DNA of 64,000 bases from Paramecium sonneborni (lineage: Eukaryota > Ciliophora > Oligohymenophorea > Peniculida > Parameciidae). Shown here piece after piece: positions 12,972 through 23,286 of the stretch (its first letter is position 1; each line of letters opens with the position of its first letter). The stretch lies in assembly GCA_905182985.1 (NCBI GenBank), contig CAJJDN010000164.1:86981-150980 (forward strand). Direction: 5' to 3'. The notes below the pieces were generated by a model. That model saw only the letters and a list, made by a program, of their open reading frames with translations, ran no database searches and was not told the DNA's origin. Position numbers and translations under genes: made by a program.

Positions 12972-13232
12972 TCCTAATTTGGAATGGCAAAACAATTAGA
13001 TTAGCTAATTATAATCATAGTAATCAACGTAATCAATACCATAATAACAACAATAATAATGAAATGTGGAGTATATTATATATAAATATATATATATATA
13101 ATTATTGTATTTAGAATATTCTAATCTTTACATTGGACAAAGATTGAAAATATTTAATTAATTTAATCAAATGTAAGCTAATCATAAGTTGATTTTCTAG
13201 AACATTAATTATTTTAATAAATTTATAGAAAA

Positions 13233-13782
13233 ATGAAAAATATGCCATAAACTAGAAAATAGAGACCATCGAAATACAATGTTGTTGATGACAAAATAAG
13301 ATCATAAATAGTGGAAAAAATATTTAATGAAAACCTGAAAATTAAGGAAGTAATACTTTAAAATACTAAATGTAGGTAGCTTAACTATTTAAAATTCCAC
13401 TATCTACTGTCAAAGCAGTAAAATAGGTTTATCTAAAGGAAGGAAGAATATAAAAGAAAGTAAAGAGGAATCGATCTAAAAAAGTGATAACCACAGTTAT
13501 TGTTGCACTTATTGACAAGTAAGTTAACATTGTAGCATCATGACTAACAGAAATAAGATCCCCACAGATATGAATGACATCTAAAAATTTACTAAAGTGA
13601 CGTTTGGCCATATAAATCAAAATGGGAATGTGACTGAGTAGTGTATCAAATAAGGAGTAGATTAACTTATGTAGATGTTGAGCTAAATTCAAAAGAATAA
13701 ACCTTCCATTATTGGTAAACATTCCAAGATGCTATCAAAGTTGGTGAAGAATTATTAATAATAATGTAAATCATTTTATTGA
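13233..13782 (+). CDS. Small helix-turn-helix protein, transposase-like DNA-binding domain
   Basis: 163 residues with two introns (26 and 32 nt). The N-terminus is basic (MKNMPQTRKQRPSKYNVVDD) and is followed by two helices, IRSQIVEKIFNENLKIKEVA and LFKIPLSTVKAVKQVYLKEG, the layout of a homeo-like HTH of Tc1/Psq type (helix, turn at IPLSTVK, recognition helix), then RIQKKVKRNRSK. No DDE catalytic domain follows; the rest is unrecognised. It may be a domesticated transposase fragment acting as a DNA-binding protein. A 97-residue frame on the other strand (13429-13722) is a shadow. Confidence 0.6.
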
Positions 13783-13796
13783 ATTCAAAATCCTTA

Positions 13797-14449
13797 TCAA
13801 TTTTCTTAGATCTTCTTTACTACATATAAATCTCTCTTTCTCACTACTGGTAATCTAGTTTCTATTGTTGTTAAACACTTTAAATATAAATTATTATAAT
13901 AATTTTCATATTTTCAAATAACCATAGTTTACCAGTCTCTTTTAAGTATCTAAATAAATGAATCAATAAAAATAGATTTTTAAATTTACTTATTTCCTCT
14001 AAGTTTTCTCTACCAATTATTTTTGCATTAGTTTTATTATTAACTATTTAAAATCTCATTAAAAGTCTCTTGAATATTTAGAGTCTAATTTCTTAAAGGC
14101 TCTAATTAAGGCTCTGTTTTTATCTTATTTATTATTCATTATTAGGTTTCTATCTATGAAGAACTTTATTTTTATTTCTACAACTTTGTTATTTTTATAG
14201 TGAGGTTAATATTGTTATTAATTTCATAAAGGTTGTTGTTATTTTGTTTTCTGAATGAATTAGTAGTAATTAATTTATTTTTTTTATATACATTCATTTT
14301 CATCACTATTAATAGTATTATGATTTCTAGTCACTTAGTACTATCCAAAATTATTTAACACTTAGATATAATTAATTCTGAAGTATTTGATTAATTCTGC
14401 TTATCAAATTCTTCTTGTATTCTGTAACACAGTTATTAGAATCAGACAT
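13797..14449 (-). CDS. Hypothetical protein, exon structure uncertain
   Basis: An open frame in ciliate code starting MSDSNNCVTEYKKNLISRIN and later containing a well-formed stretch (KTNAKIIGRENLEEISKFKN, then LFLLIHLFRYLKETGKLWLF). Two or more introns are needed to join them and I could not place them uniquely; the stop may be at 13841 or 13797. No family recognised. Convergent with the HTH gene, 14 bp apart if the longer end is right. Confidence 0.35.
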
Positions 14450-14953
14450 ATTTTTTAAATAATATAATTAATATTCTTAGTAATATGATTAATATTGAAA
14501 TAATTGTGAATATAAATTAATTTGTAGTAATCAATTAAATATATATGATTATCTTACTCAAAAAAGCATGATAATTGGAAAATTTGAGTTTAAAAAGAGT
14601 AATATAGTTGAAAAGTTATTTTGATTTAATTATGATTATGATATTAAATTATAAATATTACAAAGGTGTTTTAATGCTGATTTAAGAGATGGGAATTTGA
14701 TATGATTGATAATTTTTATAAAAAAAGCATATTGTATTTTTGAATAATATTGTTGTAAGTGTATAAAGAAATAGAGATATATATAGAAATAAAGGAATAT
14801 TATTGAAGGTTAATAATGAATGAAGTATAATTAGTTTAGAATTGAAATATTAATGAGAAATATATGATTAATAAAATTTATAGTGAGAATAATGAATTAA
14901 TGAGTTGATTAGGTGGATTTAATTTTATTTAAATTTTTTTTAAAAAATTAGGA
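14450..14953. other. Intergenic, divergent
   Basis: 504 bp AT-rich spacer between an uncertain minus-strand gene and the uL1 gene. No gene seen. Confidence 0.5.
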
Positions 14954-15682
14954 ATGAGGTATTAAATGTCTGTAAAGCTTTCTTTAGCAAGATCTAAGGT
15001 GAATAATTGAAGAAATTCATCCATGAAATGTTGACAGAGAGAAAGAAGAGAAACTTTAAAGAGACCACAGAGTTGTAAATCTAATTGAGAGATTACGATG
15101 TCTAGAAGGACAAACGTTTCTAAGGCTCAACACGTTTGTTACATGCCCCTTACCCTAACATCAAAATCGGTGTTATTGGTAATTTAACTCATTGCGGTAC
15201 GATTTACCTCTCATCAATACAGATCAGGCCAAGGCTCTCGGTCTCACCGCGATCGATTAAGATGGCCTTAAAAAGTTCAATAAAGAAAAGAAACCAATCA
15301 AAAAGTGGTGCAAACCTTTTGATATCTTGATTGCCTCAGAATCCCTTATGAAAGTTATTCCAAGACTTGTTGGTAATGTCTTTACCAAAATTGGTAAATT
15401 CCCTATTGCTATCCCTGAAACAGAATCTGTTGGCAGCAAAGTTACTGAAGTCAAAGCTTCAGTCAAGTATCTTTTTTTAAATATTAATATAGATTCCAAT
15501 TGAAAAATACATTATCACTTGGTACAGCTTTCGGTACTGATGAAATGACTGAAGATTAACTCAGATAAAACTTGAGTACAACCATTAACTTCTTGGTTTC
15601 CCTCCTTAAAAAAGGATGGAATAATGTTGGAACGCTCCACATCAAGACCTCCATGGGTAAACCAATTAAAATTTATGGATGA
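14954..15682 (+). CDS. RPL10A: 60S ribosomal protein L10a (uL1)
   Basis: Large-subunit stalk protein that contacts E-site tRNA. 215 residues (family about 217) after introns 14959-14987 (29 nt, after ATG AG) and two of 26 nt. The first intron sits inside codon 2 and a second ATG lies within the intron, so a naive start at 14965 would be wrong: the correct N-terminus is MSKIQGEQLKKFIHEMLTER. Matches include TTELQIQLRDYDVQKDKRF, then LIASESLMKVIPRLVG, and the C-terminus ending in IKTSMGKPIKIYG. The exons are visibly less AT-rich than those of neighbours, as expected for a highly expressed gene. Confidence 0.95.
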
Positions 15683-15916
15683 TATTTTCATAAATTCGTA
15701 CATTATAAAATAATATTTCCTACATAATATATATATATTATTATTATATATTATCATAAATGAAAGTAACTCATTATCTTTATTTATATAAACATAATCC
15801 AAAAATGAGAGATTTCTCACAATATTAAAATATTCTCAATCTTATTTCAAAAAACAAAATATTAATATTTATTTATATAATATTATATATTATTTTTATT
15901 TCTTCTATAGTATAAC

Positions 15917-16561
15917 ATGTCTTAATCTAATCAAATTCAAACATAATCTTCTAATTTTTATAAGAGCTAAGCAATTATTTAAAAATCGAAGTCTATCAAA
16001 AGAACTTTAAAGACTTTAGAAGAAAATGATTGGGAATAATTTATATCAAAATAAGTTTAATTTTTAGATAAACATGTTAAATAGACCCAATAGTTATTGT
16101 CAATTTAAATATTAATCATTATGGCCTTTGTATTAAATCTACTTATATCAAAATTCTAATCTAGATAAATAATAACCAATATTAGTAGATAATACAAAAT
16201 ATCTGAAATTAAGTAATAGGGAATTTTTTAATAACTATTAAGTTGCTTTTTTTATTTTTATTATACTATTATATTTATTTAAGCTTTTTTATTTTCTTTA
16301 AATTTTTATGGTCTATCTATTTCATAAGAATTTAAAACTATAAAGTCATTTAAGACTTTATCCTCCTTACCTTTACTTTTTTATAATTAAAAAACAGAAT
16401 GTAAATCCATAAATTTAATACAAAGATCTCATATAAAGATAACAATATTTTTAGTTCAGATAGCATTAAAGGTTAAGATAATTGAAAATCTAAATAATTA
16501 GAATTAAAGTATATCTAATAAAGGATTGAAATATATTCAACTGAGATATTAAAAGTTTTGA
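15917..16561 (+). CDS. Hypothetical membrane protein
   Basis: Uninterrupted 214-residue frame. A hydrophilic, Gln/Lys-rich start (MSQSNQIQTQSSNFYKSQAI) is followed by hydrophobic segments LLSIQILIIMAFVLNLLISK (about residues 62-81), CFFYFYYTIIFIQAFLFSLN (about 115-134) and ITIFLVQIALKV (about 182-193). No family recognised. A 30-nt in-frame stretch before the second segment has intron-like ends and may be spliced. Its 3' end overlaps the convergent gene by 25 bp. Confidence 0.5.
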
Positions 16562-17160
16562 GAAATTTTTGCCGAGAATTTAGAAGAATATTTTTAGATC
16601 TAACTAAATGTCGTAGAAATGAAAGTCATTGAAATTACAATTTATTATAATTTTAAAAAAATTAGTTATTCATATAAAATCTGAAATAAAAATAAACAAT
16701 CTTTTATGTTTTATTCTTTCTTTACTTTTTTGAGTAAAATAATAGTTTTCATCCATAGCTTAAAGGTAAGTGACATAAGAATTAATTATTGAACTTGTTC
16801 GAAATATTTTTTAATTGATTAAAATATGCTTATCTCTTAATCCAATTTCTTAATTAAATATTATTATTGGAAATTTGTAATTAGGTATATAATCTGTTTA
16901 TTTTTCCATATCTAACGAGATTAATAATATTTTTCAAAAATTTCGTTTTTATAGTTAGAATTAGAGTTAAAGAAAATTCTCATTTCAAATCTTCTGAATT
17001 CTAAATCTATTTTATCTTCATTATCCTTAATTTAGTCATATCTTTCATATTGCTTAAGGAATCCTAAATGGTTTATTTAATTTCTTGCTAAATTTTATTT
17101 TTTTCTATTTTCTGTTTCTTAAGGTTTCTAAAACTACTATTCTTAAATTATATTTTCCAT
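16537..17160 (-). CDS. Hypothetical protein
   Basis: Uninterrupted 207-residue frame, MENIIQEQQFQKPQETENRK at the start, with a helical, charged middle (KDNEDKIDLEFRRFEMRIFF, YYQSRQIWKNKQ) and a more hydrophobic C-terminus. No recognised domain. The long open frame in ciliate code over 600 bp of AT-rich DNA and the charged composition argue for coding. The last 25 bp overlap the 3' end of the opposite gene; a short intron near the C-terminus could change the end. The plus-strand frame 17085-17324 is a shadow. Confidence 0.5.
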
Positions 17161-17635
17161 TCTTCTCTTATCATGATTATAAAAAAGAAAAAATAATTAT
17201 AAATATCAAAATAAATTTATGTCATCGAAATTCAATAAAATGGCTATTAAATTTCAAAATATTTAAATGGCAAATTTTGTTAAGTGTTTTCATTAATATA
17301 ATATACAGAATTCCCTTAATTTAAAGTAGATTAAATCTTTTTAAATAGAATACTTTTTTTATAGGAGATAAATAAATTGCTAAACAAAAAACTTAATTAC
17401 AGTTAAACTAAAATACATAATTAAAGAGATGGACTGAAAAAAATATTACAAAAAAGGAAATAATAATTTTTAAGTTTATAAAGTAATTTTTTCAGTATTA
17501 AAACTTAATTTAGATACTTAATTTTGAATCAATAATTATTTATTAAATTCTCATCTTTTCTAAGTTTTTCTAGCATTAAATATTTATAAACTTCTTTTTA
17601 TTTATCTTTAAAAAATGATATTTTATTTATTATTA
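17161..17635. other. Intergenic, divergent
   Basis: 475 bp AT-rich spacer. No gene recognised. Confidence 0.45.
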
Positions 17636-18577
17636 ATGAATTAAATATAAAAGAGGTTCGCTAGGGTTTCCCTAGATGAGGGATATGTTATGGAAATTTT
17701 CTTCGATCAAGATGAATAAGTGTATAAAAAAATTAAAGAACTTCATTATGGAGATAATGATGTTTTGGTAGTTAGCAATGGAATAGTTTGTTTTTTTAAT
17801 GAAACTTTTGCCTAATTTAGTGAACGACTCAAAATTAAAGAAATCCTATCCATTAAGGTAATATCACTCTAAGACACATATAATCGCTCAAATAGTGATA
17901 TAAATTAATTTCATAGCACAGCTTTTGAGTAATTATAGAATAGCTACAACCTACTATAAAATGAATACAGAGAATTAGATAAGAAGTTTAAATAGTCTTA
18001 AAATGTAGTAGAAAAGAAAAAAAATTTGATAGAAAACCATGCTGAGGAGCTATATTCATATAAAAGATAATAAAATTGCTCTTAAAAATAATAAACTAAT
18101 TGGAATTTTAATTATAACACAAAAAACAATCCTGAATTGATATCTGATATAGAAAAAAATTTTAATTGATATCTGATGTGGAAGACGATTATAGATTATA
18201 CGTTGACTACTATGACATCTTGTAAACCAGTTTGTTTTTTTTGTCAAAATGATATAGATGGAACCTTTATTTAGTCATCCTGTTATCATACATATCATTA
18301 AGATTGCTTAAAAACCTTATTTCATGATAAATTATTAAGTTAAAGTCCTATTTTGTAATGCTTATGTACAAGAAAATAAAACCCAAATATTCTTGAGCAT
18401 TTTAGTGATGATCATGCTAAAATTCTACTAAAATAAAAATTATTTATCAATCAATTGAAGAAGATAGCATAAAAATATAAACTTGAGAAGTGTAAATCTT
18501 CAAAATGCTCTTTTTATTATAAAATAGATATAAGGTTATCCTACAAGGTGTCATATTGTCCTTCATGTTTGTTGTGA
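17636..18577 (+). CDS. RING-finger/coiled-coil gene interrupted by one in-frame TGA
   Basis: One frame stays open from ATG 17636 to TGA 18575-18577 except for a single TGA at 18167-18169. The first part (177 codons) is MNQIQKRFARVSLDEGYVME followed by a coiled coil (residues about 95-150). The second part has its own ATG at 18176 and contains a RING-like zinc finger: CFFC, then CYHTYHQDC and QCLC, with a further CPSC near the end. The pattern resembles the RINGs at the end of VPS11/18/41-type tethering proteins, but the first part is not recognised as any of these. No GT...AG intron can remove the TGA. Options: two adjacent genes, a sequence error, a disabled copy, or stop readthrough. A 29-bp-offset direct repeat surrounds the TGA. 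Confidence 0.5.
18137..18178. repeat. Short direct repeat around the in-frame TGA
   Basis: The motif TTGATATCTGAT occurs twice with 29-bp spacing (starting near 18137 and 18166) and includes the interrupting TGA in the second copy. The spacing is not a multiple of three, so a duplication would also change the reading frame. Confidence 0.6.
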
Positions 18578-18616
18578 TTTAATTTTATATAAATATATAT
18601 AATTTTATTAAAATTA

Positions 18617-19649
18617 TCATTTTCTAGCATATTTATCTGGATTTTCAAAAACATCATACAACTAAATAAATATATTAGATTGAATAAGATTACCACTTTA
18701 TTTGATTTAACAATAGCTCCACCATCTAAAAATCTATGATCAGTGCAAAAGTTTAATTAAAAAGTAGGAGCAATAACAATCTTTCCATCTTTAACCAATG
18801 CTTTATCTACAATCTGATTAACAGTAACTATCAATAAGTTTCTCATCATTGGAGTGAATGGAGCAATTACATTTCTAAATCCAAGAGTTCCAATAGAAGT
18901 CACAGTAGCAACTCCAAAGCAATCTTTTTTTAAACCTAATGCTTTTATTGTAATTCCTAAATTATATGTTAGAAAAGATGTAACTTAAATGAGTAAACCA
19001 ATAACACTATATATAAAATAATAAAAATTACAAAGGAGGAAGATATTTAAGTAATCCTGATCTTTATTAATGTTCTTCATCCTTACCCTATTTTGCTAAT
19101 TTAGCTTTGCCATTAATATATTCAGCAATATCTTCAAAACTTTTTTTGTCAGCATTTTAAACTAATAATGCTGCTAAATCATCTCCTTCACCTATGTTTA
19201 CTAAGCATGAAATATCAATAGTAGGAAACTCAACAAATTTTCCAAATACAATCTTTCCACATATCTTCTTTCTACTAGCATTAATACATTCAGCTATTGC
19301 TCTTATACATACATGAGTTAAAGTAACACGTGAATCCCTGAATTAATTATTGTTTTATTTACTTTGCTTATTATGTCGATAGATATTTCATAGTATTTGT
19401 TAAGTCAATTTCTACTAAATTATGAATCACTCCTTCAGTTGGAGGACTCCAAAGAGCTTAAGATAATCTTCTTCTACCAGATCCATAACTCACATTTGGA
19501 TAGAACAAATAAGATAATACTTAATAGATAACTAGTTTATTATTATCATACTTACCTATGATCCCAATAAATATGTATAAGAGTCTACAATCATAGAAGA
19601 ATGAGTAAATTAATACTGACGCTATAAAAGCATTGTTTACGATTGTCAT
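18617..19649 (-). CDS. Membrane-anchored 2-oxoacid dehydrogenase E2-type acyltransferase domain protein
   Basis: 308 residues after introns of 24, 25, 25 and 32 nt. The C-terminal region has the chloramphenicol-acetyltransferase-like E2 fold, ending in CTDHRFLDGG: the catalytic HxxxDG (His and Asp present) that transfers an acyl group to CoA. No lipoyl domain, no subunit-binding domain and no mitochondrial presequence are present. Instead there are hydrophobic helices at the N-terminus (IASVLIYSFFYDCRLLYIFI, then VIYQVLSYLFYP) and in the middle (FVIGLLIQVTSFLTYNLGI), so it is probably a membrane protein using another acyl carrier or acceptor. Not the PDH E2 itself, although PDH E1-alpha lies 12 kb away. 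Confidence 0.72.
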
Positions 19650-20977
19650 TAATAATTTAATTAATCCAATAATTATATATTTTACAAGATATATTATAAA
19701 ATAATTCAGAAATAAGTGAATCAGAAAATGAAAGCAAACGTATTATACATCTACAATAATCTCTTAGTATAAAGTATAATTCATTTTATTGAATGTATCT
19801 ATTTCATATTTCATTCTAAAGAAATATAAACAAAAATGTTAACGAGCTTATCCAACAAATTATTTTTAATCTATATATAACGATAATAATAATATTATTT
19901 ATCTTAATATCAAGTTACTTACTTATATATCTTCATGGATATTAGATAATAATCATTAATATTTTACAACTAAACATTTAATCTTTTTTAATTTAATCTA
20001 TTCAATAGTAATTTCATGCTGAATTTTTAATCAGATCTATCTTATGTTATTTTTTCTTCATATATTTTTCTTAAATCAATGAGATTGCTTTTGAATAGAT
20101 TAAAATTGTTAGTTGAGATTTCTTTATGTATACAATTAATAAAATTGTTAAGATATTAGGCTATAATAATTTTTCAATTACTTAAGTCATTAATTATTAA
20201 TTTTACTAAATACTGAAGAATTATAACATGAAGCATACTTATAATTACTTCTAATATTAAATAAGGTGGTGGATAATAATGAGATTAATTTAAAAAAAAT
20301 ATCACCTCAAATTTACGATATTGTACTTATAATTTTTAACTCTAAATAATGAGATCAAATAATATAAGGATTAAATATATATAAATCATTTAAGATTATT
20401 AAGTTAATTTTAAACTAAATTTTTTATTTAATTATTATCAAACTTAGAAGTCATCTTAAGTTGGGCGTATTTTAAAATTAACCTTTTCAATAGTCCTGTT
20501 TAACTTGTAATTTAACTTCAGTATAATTGAATATGACATATGTGACATAAATCCTATTTAATAATACCTAATAACATAAGGAAAGCTTGATTTAAAAATT
20601 TTCTTATAATGATTGATAAGATCTATCAATGATTTTACGAAGAATTAAAAATTTTTAATCGCTCTAATTTAATTCTACAAAAAACTTTTAAAACATCTCA
20701 AGGCTATTTAAGTTATTTTTTTTAGAATTGATTGCTCAATTAGTAAATAGTGAGTGTTAAAATTTATCTTAAAAACCAATTTTAGTATAATTAATGAGTC
20801 AAGATATAGTAGTTTGATATCAGTAACGAAAAAGTCAATTTGATGAGATTATGTGCTAATTCATTTAAGCTGATCAATAATTTCGTCTTAAAAACAACCG
20901 CAATAGAATATTGAATAACGATGGTATTATAATTTTTATATAATAATATATTTTATTAAATTTTACATTAAAATATA
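19650..20977. other. Longest intergenic region in the window
   Basis: 1328 bp between a 5' end (E2-like gene) and a 3' end (LMF gene), very AT-rich. I find no ciliate-code frame with recognisable protein character and no tRNA-like fold by eye. It may contain a non-coding RNA or a decayed gene. Confidence 0.45.
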
Positions 20978-22841
20978 TCAATAAAATGCATAAAAAATTA
21001 CACTCACAATTATGAAATATAATGGTAATTAAGTGTTTTCTACTTTTGATTTATTAGAAGCAGATTCAAATCCATACTATTCCTTAATATTTTGCAATTA
21101 TCTATCATGTAATTAAATCGGAGGTAAATATTCAGCCTTTTTAATTCTTTTCCAAAAGTTTCCAGTTTAAATCATTTCAGTAACATTGGTAAAATAATAT
21201 AGATATTTATTAATTCTAATAAATTTAGGAGGTTTTTTTTAGAAGGGATTAGTTGAAACAAAAGAATCAATATTTTATCCATCTAACATCTTATAAACTA
21301 AGTGAATCTAATAGATAATAACAATAAATTACAAGATATAGATCTGAAGGATTTTCTTATAAAGATGCAAACCATAATTACCAATCTAATCTTGGTTAAT
21401 GAGGTACAACAAAAGGTGAAATTTCATTAATTTTTCCTGGTTTATAATAGAAATGATATTCTAACCATTTATTACCATCTTCACTACCTTCAAAAATAAG
21501 TTCAGGTCTACCATTAACTCCAGTCATTTTTCTAAATAACCCATAACTGTTAAATAAATGAAAAGGATATATTTATTATTAAACCTATTGCAAATATTAT
21601 TATGGTATAATAGGACTATTAATATGTCTGATACCTATTCCTTATTGGAATGTCATATTTGACATACTAAACATTGTAATAAATACAATGATTTTAGCAA
21701 AAGTTTTTAGTATAGCAATTATAGTACTTTAGGAAGACTCTTTTTAGAGATTAAAATATGTTAAATAGAAAAAGAAGAATGTCAGTACATACAAGAGAAA
21801 ATAATTTAAATTATTTTCAGTAAGAAAGTAATCTCCAATATCTTAGACAGTAAATGGTAATTTTTTGGCATTCATAATTGTTTCATAAGGAAATAAATTG
21901 AAAATCATTACACCAGTCATATAGAAACATATAATAATTTCAATGGATAGATAAAGTTTATTGCTTTTTTTTAATTCAAAAACTTCAATTGATTTTGGCA
22001 TATTAATAAAAGTTTTGATTTAAGATGGGAAATATTTGTAAATGAAGTAATCATCTAAAACAGCCATAGTTAGTATAATTGATAAGAGATTAAAGAAGTT
22101 GTAATTTCCAGTTAATATAATGCTGATTTACATTGTGAATTGCAAAAGAAATCCAAAAATTCTGATAAATCTTGTAGGGAAATAAAAATAAATAGCTCCA
22201 AAGATGAGTACATAAAAATTAGCAGCAACCATAAATTTTTTAATTTCTGATGGTAATTGATGTGCCCACCAAGATAGAAAATGAGGAATGCATTATGATG
22301 CAAAATGATGATGTAAAGCAGTTAGATTCCACCAAGTTTCACATTGACTTAAGAATTTAACTAATCCACTTGAGAAATATAGTCTAAATGCAAGCCATCG
22401 AAGTAATTCTCTTCCTACAGAAGGCATAATAGTAAAGATAATGCATATGAAACCACTTTCCAAAAGCATGATATCCCATTGAAATTAACTGAAGTCTTAA
22501 CCAACATTATAAAGTGAAAGGTACAATACCCACAATATAAAAAATGTGTACCACTTAATAAATTTGGGTGAAACAAATGCTAATAATCCAATTATAGTGC
22601 CACAAATTGTAATTAAGGTAAGAGTAGTATCATTTTTACTTAGTTATAATAGAGTTGGCATTTTAGTAACATTCAACCATTATATTTGGGCAATAGGCAT
22701 CAATCCATTTTTAGAATATAAAGCTGGGATTTAATAGTACCAACTGGAAAAGGCAAATGAATATATTAAACCCATTAATCTTAAAATTAATTGCTGTAAG
22801 TATTCAATTCTTTCTCCTTAACATTTTTGAGAAGAAATCAT
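20978..22841 (-). CDS. Lipase maturation factor family protein
   Basis: Polytopic ER membrane protein; in animals LMF1/2 chaperone dimeric lipases. 612 residues with one intron (25 nt). Characteristic segments: [20 protein letters not shown] with [20 protein letters not shown], the hydrophobic loop-rich middle, and the C-terminal LMF domain with [18 protein letters not shown] and [29 protein letters not shown] (shown here as two parts of one stretch), then [16 protein letters not shown] and EYLPPI. The start is the first in-frame ATG; the frame stays open for more than 100 bp upstream without an ATG. Short standard-code frames at 22112-22303 and 22546-22734 are pieces or shadows. Confidence 0.88.
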
Positions 22842-23008
22842 TATTAATATTAAATAAATGAGATTAAATACTTTACCGGATGTTCTTTTTCCTAATCCAA
22901 TTTAACATCCTAATTATAAGATCTCCTTTTTATAGAAGGTTAAAGAAGAAATAATGAATGTATTAACGCATAATAATTTAAATATAGAATCAATTTTTAA
23001 ATGAACCA

Positions 23009-23260
23009 ATGCGTATGAGTAGATAAAATATGACAATACGTTCATTGAAGAGAGGTTCAATTAGAGTTGTTAGTGCTTCTATTGTTTCATCTTAAAACAA
23101 TACATAAACTAATTTTAGAACTGGGTCTTCAAAGTTTAAGATGATTAAAGAGCATTCTTAGATAGAAGAGACGGATGAAACATTTTCTCGAACAAGAACG
23201 CCTTCTCAATTAGTAAAACGATTAAAAAGAGGATAATCAATGTTTGATAAATAGTTTTGA
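23009..23260 (+). CDS. Small basic hypothetical protein
   Basis: 83 residues, single exon. Rich in Ser, Thr, Arg and Lys (KRGSIRVVSASIVSS, TFSRTRTPSQLVKRLKRGQS), likely disordered. Start taken at the upstream ATG of two in-frame ATGs 6 bp apart. Ends 26 bp before the convergent RFC1/ATAD5-like gene. No family recognised. Confidence 0.5.
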
Positions 23261-23286
23261 TTAGAGATTTTTTAAAGCATCTTTTA

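Noticed and set aside
13054..13120. Short AT and CAA/TAA runs as microsatellite or poly-Gln gene
   Set aside because: Too short and not in a sustained frame; ordinary AT-rich spacer after NAA15.
14965..15010. uL1 start at ATG 14965
   Set aside because: That frame meets TGA within 15 codons; the upstream ATG at 14954 with a 29-nt intron gives the family N-terminus.
18137..18178. Retained internal eliminated sequence (IES) of 29 bp
   Set aside because: TA-bounded 29-bp segment exists, but the end sequence does not fit the TAYAG consensus, and removal does not restore the RING frame. Kept only as an open possibility.
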